A DNA stretch of 64,000 nucleotides. It comes from Phorcus lineatus. Lineage: Eukaryota; Mollusca; Gastropoda; Trochida; Trochidae. Positions 47,170 through 56,966 of the stretch are shown here, one piece after another. The stretch spans positions 32,294,908-32,358,907 of the forward strand of contig OV121083.1 of assembly GCA_921293015.1 (NCBI GenBank), read 5' to 3'. The translations under genes and the position numbers were made by a program. The notes below the pieces were generated by a model. It searched no databases. It worked only from the letters and a program-made list of their open reading frames with translations, and was not told the origin of the DNA. How positions within the stretch are numbered: the first letter of the stretch is position 1; every line of letters begins with the position of its first letter.

Positions 47170-48375
47170 GTTAAATTATCATCTGGTTATTCTAGCTTTG
47201 ATAAAAACAATCATCAACCCACCAATAGCAACCATTATTGCCCAGAGATTTGTACTTAACCAGGATGCTGTTTTAGATAAAAAGTTAAAAAGCCATGACA
47301 GTATACTTCCTATTCTATAGTTCACTAATGCTTTGGATATATATTGCAGCCATTCCTTTAGTTAATTAGGTTTCTGGTTTGGTGTAGGAGGAGCAGGGGG
47401 TCCTGAGGGGATAGAGTCAGAGTTGATACTAGAAGTCCTATCGCTGTTATTCCCTGTTCCCGAAACAAAGTTTGAAGACACTCACCGAGGGATGTATCTT
47501 CCCCTAATATCCTAGCAATAGTCTGTTTTATACGCTGAATTTGTGATCGTTATACTTCTTTATTTGTTGAAGCACATTCCAAACGTACCGACCTTTCATC
47601 TTCAAAATCCTTTATTCTCTTAAAATTCCCTTTGTTCTGGGTTATTGGCTTTGGCTAATTTATCTTTCTCATATTCTAAATGTTCATCCAATTTTGTTAG
47701 TTTGGATAGGTTATTTGCCTCAACGAGTCCTCTCAATTCTCTTATACTTAATTCTAACCCCGCAGTATTTAATGGTGGGTCGTTAATAGTCTATATGGCT
47801 TTGTCTATCGCATCCTTAGCTTCATTTACGCTTTGGATTGGTTGTTTTACGAAAGTTTGTTCTGCTTCATTTAATTGTGACCTTGAACTTTAAAGTGTTC
47901 TCTCAATCTTTTCTGGAAGTTTTGGTTTTGGTGTACTTGTATACTCTGTAAACCCTAATTCATCACGAATAACATCTACCCCTAGTTTAGTTTATAAAGT
48001 TTTGAGAGGAAGTGCTGTGCCCATCCCCCCCGCCTCCCATTTTATAAACTTAATCAACATCTGGATTACCTTTTAGTCTAATTTTTCCTGTTTTTTCATC
48101 TACCTACATCTCCCACTTAATTCCCCCATCAGGTTTGCTCCATACTTTATAAAGAGGCTTTACACCTAACTTAATCGCCCGTAGCTTTTGTGATTCTGGA
48201 TTTCAAATTTCTTGTTGTAAATCAATTCCTCCCTTATTTCCCTTGTTAAATGAAGTAATTCTAGTACCTAGGTTATCAAAACAGTAGAAGTTATTCAAAT
48301 CATCCATTGCAATCTCTTCATCCTGCCCGCCCCAACAGCTCCTATATCAGCATCAGACTTTGGAGGCTCGTCCAT
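47170..48375 (-). pseudogene. Virus-like gene remnant transcribed divergently from the capsid-like ORF
   Basis: ATG at 48375-48373 (MDEPPKSDADIGAVGAG). Blocks with frameshifts and stops follow: KVWSKPDGGIKWEM, EKTGKIRLKGNPDVD, a helical Glu/Leu-rich middle, and LFREQGITA before a hydrophobic C-terminal half. I recall LFREQG followed by membrane-like stretches in proteins from similar elements in cnidarians. Function is unknown; a capsid-associated membrane protein is possible. Confidence 0.45.
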
Positions 48376-48394
48376 TTTATTAGAGAAGATTTTC

Positions 48395-48414
48395 TATTTA
48401 AATAGAAAAAAAAA
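48395..48414. promoter_or_regulatory. 20-bp perfect palindrome between divergent virus-like ORFs
   Basis: TTTTCTATTTAAATAGAAAA lies midway in the 49-bp gap between ATG 48375 (minus) and ATG 48425 (plus). Both strands therefore read TTTTCTA just upstream of a start, in an AT-rich setting. A TCTA motif in AT-rich context is the known promoter signature of mavirus and CroV late genes. Function here is inferred. Confidence 0.45.
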
Positions 48415-48424
48415 TATATATAAA

Positions 48425-49024
48425 ATGTTGCATTATGGTCAGAAGCTCAATCTGTTGCATCAACTTAGGGAGAATCTTGCTATCAAGGGAATCCGGTCTT
48501 CTGTAAGTGTTACAAATAACCCTAGCACTATCAACCAAATTGAACAACTGTTGGTCCGTTTTACTAATCTTGGAAGTCAGGATGTTATCGTTCCAGAAAC
48601 AGCCCGCTTGGCTTTTGACATATTCTTAACATCAGATGGTACCAAAGATGCAGATAGTACCATAGTACAAAACATTGGGCGAGCTATAATAAAAAAAAAC
48701 ACTGTTAAAATTAGTAGTAATGAAGTATTGTCTATAGATGACAGTGATGTATATCACACTTATGTGGATCTTTGGAGATCTACACAGGACAGAAATAATT
48801 TACATTATCAGGGTATTGATACAACTGAAAATCGAAATGTAACCAGATTGCGGTTGGGATATATCCTTGGAAATGATGCAATTGTAAGCGATTGTTATAA
48901 AGGGCCCAAATCTTTTTTATTTTCTAAGCGCTCACTATCGTTCATCCAGTTTTATCATGTTTGTAAAATTCATCAGCTCGTCAAAATGTTTTTACAACTT
49001 GAAAAAATACTAAGTCATAGCTAG
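48425..49024 (+). pseudogene. Truncated major-capsid-like protein of a Polinton/adintovirus-like element
   Basis: The 199-codon ORF starts at ATG 48425. Residues 1-155 resemble the N-terminal part of the capsid-like proteins often annotated F54H12.2-like in invertebrate genomes. Landmarks are VPETARLAFDIFL, NIGRAIIKKNTVKI, SIDDSDVYHTYVDLW and NLHYQGID. After RLRLGYILGNDA the similarity ends and the remaining 40 residues are unrelated, so roughly the C-terminal two thirds of a typical jelly-roll capsid are absent. It is an old, broken copy in the genome. Confidence 0.55.
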
Positions 49025-49026
49025 CA

Positions 49027-49095
49027 AAACAAAGCTATAACGTAATAAATATGGTTGCCGCACAAAGCTATAACGTAATAAATATGGTTGCCGCT
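49027..49095 (+). repeat. Two-copy 34-bp tandem duplication
   Basis: ACAAAGCTATAACGTAATAA...GGTTGCCGC occurs twice in direct succession, just past the end of the capsid-like ORF. Confidence 0.9.
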
Positions 49096-49968
49096 TTCAC
49101 AGTAAGCATGAACACATGCACTTGATATTTACAAGTTGTTCAAGTTTTGAACTTCTGCTCTTGATTTTTCCCCAATACAAGAGCTTTCTTCTATATCAAA
49201 TATGTAGTTTTTAAAAAAATGTAGTTAAGTGTTAAAATTGCCCCGGTGTGTATTGCTACTTATTTTAAATCCAAAATATGAGTAATAAGAGCTTAAAATG
49301 TGGAGAAGCCGAATTCTCATTCTGGTCGGATCATTCGGTTTATCCACATACACGTGTCAATAATGGCCTGATCATTGAAAGTTTAACCCAATACCATAAC
49401 ATGTATTCTCAAAAAAAAAAGAGTTTACATTTGTTTCCCCAGTAGTTTTATAAAAAAAATGTGACATTTATGATTCCACGTATGTCAGTGTCAATTTAAG
49501 TAACATTTAATCATATATAATACTTATTACGAACATATTCGCCTTCATTGATATTTTCTTGTTACCCTATATGATTTTATATCATTTGAGACCTCACCTA
49601 GTTTGAGGGTATGTGCCACACCGTGAGTGGTTGGAGTCATATATGCCAAACTAAATCAGCGGTGTCACTTGATCGCGAAGTATCGACTGTTACCAAAAAG
49701 GCACTTTTCAAAGCTGATTGTTTTTTTACAATGACAACATGAAGGTAAAACGTCGCAATTATGATCGAAAACCGGACAGTGGCGCGCGTCATATAGTCAA
49801 ACGTAATTTTGGTGACTTATCACAAATAGCCAGGAGGACAGTTAGAAGTTGATAGTGTTTGTTAGGTTATATAACTAGTATCCATGTATATTGGACGTGA
49901 TATCTACATCTCTGTACATTTATAATGCTGTTTTTAGATTTCGTGGAAATCCAGTACTTGTCATGTAA

Positions 49969-51514
49969 ATGTTGCAGTCGAAGTCTACAATCAGGCAATG
50001 TGTACAATGACTGAAATAATCAGTCAATGTGTACATTGCCTAACGAGCCTAGTCATTGTGTACATTGCCCAAATACTCCAGGCATTGTGTACATTGCCTG
50101 ATTAATTAACCCAAATATTGTAGAGATTGACTGATTGTTAAATAGACTATAATTTTTAGAAATTCAAAGTAAATTTAGAGGTGAAATTCATTTTTTAAGT
50201 ATCGCTATATCTAAAGAAATCGAAAATCGTGACAATATTTTAAACTATCTTTAAGCAGGAGAGACACAAATGATATTTTTAACGGAGGAGATATTCAAGA
50301 AATTCCTAGAGATAAAGACGGTTGCTGACAATAACTTTTTTCTGTATTAACGGCTCGGTACACAGATTCTTTACTATCTTGTTAACACATTTAAAGACAG
50401 TGCACTCTTTTTATTCAAGTGTTTCCTCAACATATTAATATTTTACCTCCCTATGTCTATATCACTGTATCCACTTTTCTATCATGTATTGCTGTATCCT
50501 TAGTTACTGTATTCTCTGGTCAAGTATAACAGTATCCTCTGCTTGTGTATGTGTCAGTGTTCATCTGCTCAAGTATTTATCAAAGTACCGTCTATTCAAG
50601 TTAAAACAAAATCATGTTAGTTAATAATTGAAATCCGTGCGCGAGTTGAATATCATTTCCATTAGTAACATTTGCAAACATATTCAGTAATACAAATGCG
50701 CTGAGATTTCATTTTATCAAAATACCGTATATGTGGCAAATAAGCCTTTCTAACTTATTGCCACGAAAAAGGGACAGGCCAACAATCGGAATTGAAATTC
50801 GTTGGGATACTGCCATTTATGCATGCATTTATAGTAATAATGTGCAGCCTCCAAAAAGTCCATTTGGTGATGTCTAAATGTGGTAAATATTTTCAAAAAA
50901 TAGAAAAAAATAGAAGTTGGTAGATATTCAAAAGTGGATAGAGCATTACGTTTAAGTGAGTTTTGTCTTCAGCAAGGTATTTATGTCCTTGCATGAAGAC
51001 GAATATCATTTCGTTTGTGTTTGTCAAAAGTCTCATCTAAATAGAGTTAAATATATTGATAGAATTTATTGGGAATGTCCATCTAAATATAAATTATTTC
51101 AGTTATTACAATCTCAGAATAAAATAACTCAGTTGTACTTAGATAAGTTCATAAAACAAAGCTTATATATTCAAAATCATTTTGAAATGTCCTGCCTCAT
51201 ACTCTGATTGTAAATGTGTTTGTACTGTTGACGAGGGTCTCTGTGAGCTCAAGTCACTAAATTGAATAAACTCCTGTTCTGTTCTGTTCTGCTGATGTTC
51301 TTTCTATTTCTCATCCTTTCTTTTCAATGATCGCTGTTTAACAATCAGTCAATCTCTACAATATTTGGGTTAATTAATCAAGCAATGTACACAATGCCTT
51401 CAATTTTTAGGCAATGTACACAATGACTAGACTCGTTAGGCAATGTACACATTGACTGCATGATTATTTCAGTCATTGTACACATTGCCTGATTGTAGAC
51501 TTTGACTGTAACAT
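49969..51514. mobile_element. Foldback element with about 175-bp inverted ends of GTGTACA palindromes
   Basis: Left end 49969-50145 and right end 51338-51514 are inverted copies with few differences, beginning ATGTT-CAGTC-AAGTCTAC. Each arm holds four 20-base quasi-palindromes of the type AGTCATTGTGTACATTGCCT and AGGCATTGTGTACATTGCCT. The centre carries a LINE 3' fragment and no transposase. It is inserted in the 49.6-kb MITE copy. Confidence 0.88.
50940..51300 (+). mobile_element. LINE 3' fragment inside the foldback element
   Basis: A short ORF (50956-51207) encodes a LINE C-terminal knuckle region (DEYHFVCVCQKSHLNRVKYI) and a helical end (KFIKQSLYIQNHF). AATAAACTCC and TTCTG pentamers (51265-51290) follow, as in CR1-type tails. 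Confidence 0.6.
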
Positions 51515-51565
51515 ATATCTTTTGAATTTTGGTTTTATATCACCACATATGAGCATTCTATTGCT

Positions 51566-52380
51566 TATTAGGGTCAATCACACTTGTTGTAAATATTTGT
51601 ATCCATGAATTTATAGAGTATATTTGTACGTTTTTAATTTGATGGTCACTCAGATGTAACCATAAATTCACGAACGGGCAGTATTATCTCATCCTATCCA
51701 GGGATCGTATCCCAGTCCTCTATCTTAGCGGTGGGGGGAGTGCGTTGACCCGTGCAAGGAGATTTGAAGAGGAAGTGAACAGAGTTATGGCCCTTATAAC
51801 TTAGCTTCCTTAGAAACAGGAACGTTCGCTCCTTTAGAAGTGCATTTTATAAAACATGTATTCGCTTTATTTTGTGAATTTACCCTATCGCAAAACAAAC
51901 TTAAAATAGATTTCCTCTGCTCCGAAGTCTGAAGCAGTAAACTTCCGCTAGAACACTTCTGTTATATCGATTACAGTACCATTACAAAACGTGACATCTT
52001 ATAGGCCTACAGTTGAGTTGTATCTTAGCTGTTTCGCATATCTATTTGTCTCAGCAAAAGGCATCTGACCGGGATAACCATGCCCCCAGGAACGGTAATA
52101 TGAACATGATTAGAAGTTGATTTGTAAAGCCTTGTTGAAGATGGGGACTTATCTGACGCCAGATTTCGTTGAGAGACGGATTACTCGTCTGACGTCCATC
52201 CCTGACGGTTGGAATGCTGCAAGGAACCACACTCTTTACCAGCTCGATCTCAAAATGTGTCAGATCAAAGCACTCGTCTACAGTTTCCAATGGGGAAAGG
52301 AAAGGTTTTACTTTTGACATTACAATTAACCACAAAATATTTGTTTAGATTCATAAAAGCTGATAATTACTTTTTCTAAG
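51566..52380 (+). other. Intergenic, nothing recognised
   Basis: No supported gene. Short ORFs overlap on both strands around 52051-52335 without family resemblance. Confidence 0.35.
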
Positions 52381-52384
52381 GTAA

Positions 52385-52840
52385 GGAAATGTTATGATAA
52401 TTTTACGCGTGAAAATGTGTAATTCCCGTGTGACTTACGGGAAAAATATTACCCTGTGTCCATCTTCCCGCATGGGTAATATAAGTACTTATTATATTTC
52501 GAATGGTGAAATATGCCATTTATCGGTGAAAATAAAACCCGTATTTTCACTGAGTGAAATAATAATGGTATTCTACTCAGTGAAATGACGCAACAATCAT
52601 ATGACGTCGTCTGTGACGTCATGAAACAATTGAATTACGTCATGCAACGGCCCGCGCTAGCGCGGCGTTTTAGCTTCTCCATTCATATAGTTAGGGTCAT
52701 TTACGGGCTTTTGGGAAACATAATAAATAGAACATTTGACATTTCTCGTCGAATACCATGAATATCTCATCTCGTGAAGTAGAAAATCATATATTTACAC
52801 TCGATGAGATATCCATGGTATTCGACGAGAAATGTCAAAT
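52385..52840. repeat. MITE-like repeat ending in a 38-bp-arm hairpin
   Basis: The hairpin arms are 52734-52771 (ATTTGACATTTCTCGTCGAA...) and 52803-52840 (its reverse complement with one mismatch). Upstream, 52385-52733 is rich in small palindromes (CCCGTGTGACTTACGGG, TTTTCACTGAGTGAAAT-like, CGCGCTAGCGCG, TGACGTCGTCTGTGACGTCA). No coding content. Confidence 0.75.
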
Positions 52841-53559
52841 ATCCTCTATATATTTGATTCTTGGAAGGACTGGAGTCTGGCCGTGGCAACAGTGCAATTT
52901 TAGTGTCATTTCCACTGTCAAGCCTTATGTACTTCGAATAATGTTTATGGCCATTGTAAAAATGATCGTTTCATGTAGACAAGGGTCTGCTAATAAACTT
53001 ATCCAAATTCAATATTTTTACCACTGATAATAAACATAAATACAAGTCTCTCTATTATTCATGCATCAACTTGCATTTTATCCCTGCTCTTCAAATACCA
53101 AGTTAGATAATAATCATAGATTACTTGTGCTCTAATCCATGTATAATACTGTCCTTATGTTAATTTGTGTCTTGATCTAGTCAAACACATGGCCTAGCAA
53201 ATTTCCTAATGTAATGGCTCACATATTTAAAAGCATTCCAATGTCACTTAGGATTGATTGGAAGTAGTCTCAGGCCAACCACAGGTACCTTAGACTGGAG
53301 AAGATTAGGTCTTTGAGGAGGAGTTATAATTTGGATTGGGGTAGCATAAAAAATCTCAAAGTGCCCTTCAAACTTTTTTTTCTCCCTTTTTTCATTCACT
53401 TCCCATGGATACAATAATAGTCACATGGAAACAAATATGTATGCGTCATTATAACATGGCAAAAGGCATAGTTATTCCATTCAAATGTTGGGAGAGAACA
53501 ATTCGACATCTTTGAAGAAAAACAAGACTGTCAAGAATTAGATGACCATCTCAATTACT

Positions 53560-54300
53560 TCCCATTAGGTATATTTTTCAATGCCAAATATATCTTTTAG
53601 TAAATTTAGGAATATTGAGAAAGAAGAATTTTTACCTTAGATGTTTATTATGAATATGTGTCGTTTAGTTAATAATATCATGTGATTGAGCAAATGGTCA
53701 TTGTTGGCACAAAATAATATGTCTTGAGTTTGTATTTCGAAGGTTTCATTACAAAATCTATTCAAATTTAAGGAAATGAATTCTTCCCAGAATAGTCTGA
53801 CAACTGGACATTCAATATAAACATGGTATGTATATTCTCAATTAAACCACATGAAGGACATAAATCGCTATCAACAAGTTTCATTTTGAATAATTCTCTT
53901 TTAGTATAAATTATTCTATGAATAAACTTATATTGGAATTCAAGAAGCTATGTTATATTGTATATTTGATACATTGTCTATATCTGAAAAATGTGCTGTT
54001 CCAATCTATAGCATCATATTTGATTTCACTTTCCCATTTATCACAAACTTTTGGAAAATCACCTGAGGTTTGCGAAATTAGATCATCGTAAAATAGTCTT
54101 GACTCTTGATCCTTTTGAAGTTTTAGTCACTTCAAACTTCATTGCTGTAAGAGAGATGTCTCTGGTTCGCCAAGTTCAATTTCATAACGTTGTTAAGAAT
54201 ATTATAGAGGTGAAACACATTTGTTACTTTTTCCTTAGAAGATATTTAGATTGTTAAGACACCCTCAGAGGATGTTTTGAGTGTACTATTTTGGATGTAA
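53560..54300 (-). mobile_element. Second copy of the 19-21 kb LINE family, C-terminal part
   Basis: The minus strand reads SKGSRLFYDDLI near 54090, FQYKFIHRIIYTKRELFKMK near 53900, a Cys-rich knuckle (DLCPSCG) and LLNHMILLTKRHIFI near 53690. These are parallel to [32 protein letters not shown] and [15 protein letters not shown] in the 19.8-20.5 kb copy. Frameshifts and stops break it. Confidence 0.8.
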
Positions 54301-54769
54301 AGTGGAAAAACAGATAAGTAAAATGTCATGGGACTTGTCAAAATATTCTACTTATCAGTAGTGTTTTTATCATCCAAACTTATGAAAATCTGGAGATTTT
54401 AACCATGTACATGTATGTAGATTGCAATCCAAGCAAGATATTAGACAACAGATGTTACAATTTAATATTACAATTAGATACATGATAATTTTATTAGTAC
54501 ATTGATGTTCATGTCAATAAGTAAGACATTTATTATTACATTCTGTCATCATATTTTTGTTGTTTGTAATATTCCAGCTTTTTGTTACTTGTCATTAGAC
54601 GTTGATGGTAGCTGGCGTCAAGTCATTCATCATCTAAAGTTGATTAACTTACTGTGTGATATTTTAAATGGGAGGATTAGGTGGGACAAAGTTAGAGGAA
54701 AGGAAATCCAAAAGAAGTTGTTCCGCTGACAAGTAAGTGTAAAGATGATAACAAATCCCAAAAAGAAGA

Positions 54770-55440
54770 CAAATTTACAGAAAATGATATAGACAGTGTA
54801 TGGTATGGACTCAAAACTATTACTTACTTTCTATAAAATGAATAATAATCTCAGACCTCAATATCTCTGTAACCTTCTACCTTCAACACCTAACACTAAT
54901 GACTACAACCTCAGAGAACATATATCTGTGAGAACAGTGAAAGTAACAACAGCTTCCCATTCCAAGCATTGTAACCTGTTACAATAAAACTATAGATTTC
55001 TTTACCTCCTGACATCCGAAATATGGATTCGTTACCTGGTTTCAAAAATTTGTTGTGCAGACCTAAAAATGAACCTAATAATTATCTTCGATCCAAATCA
55101 AAATAAGGCTATCTGTCAAATTAGTCATTTACGCTTCAGATATGGCTGTAGTGATTTGAATGCCTGAAAGTTTGAAAAGCAAATCATTGACAGCCCTGCA
55201 TGCTAATGTTGTCACCCAATCACAAATGCTATATATCATTTTTCACATCTAACAGTACTTAAAATTGAAAGGGCAATTGTTCTTCTATTTGAAAGGTTCA
55301 ACTATAAACACAGTACAGAGATGTTAATCGCCCACAAGCAGTGATTCAAAATAATTATCAAATTCTATTCCTCATTATATTATGAAATCTAATTGATTCA
55401 AAATTTCATAAGCACTTCAAAATTCTATATACATTGACTG
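54770..55440 (+). mobile_element. C-terminal LINE fragment, different family
   Basis: LLTFYKMNNNLRPQYLCNLL and YNLREHISVRTVKV (54805-54940) match the end of CR1-group reverse transcriptases. After a stop and frameshifts, the terminal zinc knuckle is seen as IIDSPACQCC...IYHF near 55185-55245. Inactive. Confidence 0.72.
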
Positions 55441-55539
55441 CAAAACAAAAAAACAAAAAATTCATGCCATGTGCTGAAGCTTTGGGTACAGAGTCCTTAG
55501 CTCACTTGGATGTTCATTTATTGATTTTGTTTACTTAGA

Positions 55540-55975
55540 GCCTGGACAGAGCCAATACTCTAAAACTTATTTTCATCTTCTTCTCGGGAAGCAAGACACA
55601 TAGAAAGTTAAAACCTTTTGAACAGACTCCTTAGCTAATGGGGATTCCAATTTATTGATTAGATGACCCCGTGACCCTTAATAAAAGCCTTTCATGTTCT
55701 TCTCTAGAAGAACTTTAATCTGAAACTGTGTGCACAGATTCTTGGCTGAAAGGGAATTAGAATTATAGATTATAGATATGTCTCTCTGACCTCTCATAAG
55801 TTTGACAGAGGCCACATCCTAAAAACCTTTTTCTGAAAAGAAAAGCTCATGAGGATGTTAATCATTGGATTTGGTGATCCTGTGACATCAATATGGTGAT
55901 CCCGTGTGACCATTTATGAAATAAATCAGTGATAGCCTGATGAGCTACAGGGCCAATGGCTCTAATCTTTACTTT
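55540..55975 (+). mobile_element. Partial TIR-family copy with intact right end
   Basis: Body units ('cttcttctcgggaagcaagacacatagaaagttaaaacc', 'actccttagctaatggggattccaa') and the right end AGCCTGATGAGCTACAGGGCC...GGCTCTAA. It provides the empty-site comparison for the hAT insertion at 10064. The left end is not preserved. Confidence 0.7.
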
Positions 55976-56966
55976 TCCTCCAGAATGGCTACACCCCAAA
56001 ATCTGATATTTTGAGGCAAGGTACAAAAATAGAATAGATACAACACAACACTTTTTGCTTCTAGAGAAACAACTCTATCTCCTTGTTAAAAAATCTTTAA
56101 ATTGGCCCTAGTGTTAGGCGGTTAGCCACTGGTGTATTGGTAGTCAGCCACGTTTCCCTCTTTGCAAACTTAACTTAACTGAATACAAAAATCTGCTAAC
56201 AGTTTGAAACTTGAAATTGCTAGACAAATATATCAGACATTCTTATGTTGAATAACTCATCAAACTAGATTTTTTTTTAAAATGGTTCAATTAAAACAGA
56301 TTTGTTGAGTTAATAAATCTGATTGAAGAGTCTGATTGTCCAGACAAGAACTCAGAAATGACTATGAGAGAATCCCTGAATCACTTGGCTTATTTTGTAC
56401 TTCAAGGCATGTTTGCTGCCCCATCTAGAAAATGTTAGTGTAGCTGACTGCTGAGTTCTGAAAAGAAGGTTTATTTTTCATATTGATGTCTTTATCTGAA
56501 TAAAGGTAATTATTATCTCAAACTTTGTCATTATCTTATAAAGTCATTTGTTTTCAGCACGTAAATGATATCAGCTCTACATCGTTGCACACTGTCTGAA
56601 CCAAATTGTTTTCTCAGTCCTGATGAGTGCCAGTTGAAACAGCTTCCACTCTGATTGGCAATTTCTTAATGAAAGCTATGCCAACCTTTTTGCTTCTTTT
56701 ATTAATTTGATATATTTAAGTGATCCTTAAAGCCATTGAATATTTTGCAGTAATGTTCCATGTTCTTATGCTTAGTTAAACATCTATTAGCATCTGATAT
56801 AGCTGAGGGTTTTGCTTTGTATGTCATAGTTTATTCTAGAGATATGAGATCATGTTAACAAAGTTATACTTTTTGCCTAATGGTAAATATTTGTCAAGGT
56901 GTTTTTCACAAGGCAAATTGAATATATGTGAATATGCCGAAACGTCTACTAAAATATTATTTGCAG
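55976..56966 (+). other. Stretch upstream of the LRR gene
   Basis: No gene recognised. The LRR gene's first visible exon begins after TATTTGCAG at 56958-56966, so an earlier non-coding exon may lie here or upstream. Confidence 0.4.

Larger units (their letters stand above)
45480..49020. mobile_element. Broken Polinton/adintovirus-like endogenous element
   Basis: Several structural-type gene remnants in both orientations (46150-45500 minus, 46274-46914 plus, 48375-47170 minus, 48425-49024 plus) are packed with no introns. The plus-strand ORF at 48425 is capsid-like, and the minus-strand remnant has features I recall from proteins linked to such elements. No DNA polymerase B, integrase, packaging ATPase or protease was found and no long terminal repeats are seen, so this is a fragment. 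Assignment rests on family memory of the capsid-like ORF and on gene packing. Confidence 0.55.
49611..51565 (-). mobile_element. MITE copy split by a foldback insertion
   Basis: The 49611-49968 segment is an inverted copy of most of 58086-58581: CCGTGAGTGG..., 'cgtcgcaatt', 'ggcgcgcgtc', 'aaacgtaattttggtgactta', 'atgtatattggacgtgat'. The sequence resumes after the foldback element (51515 on) with 'tttatatcaccacatatgagcatt' before diverging. The far end is lost. Confidence 0.8.
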
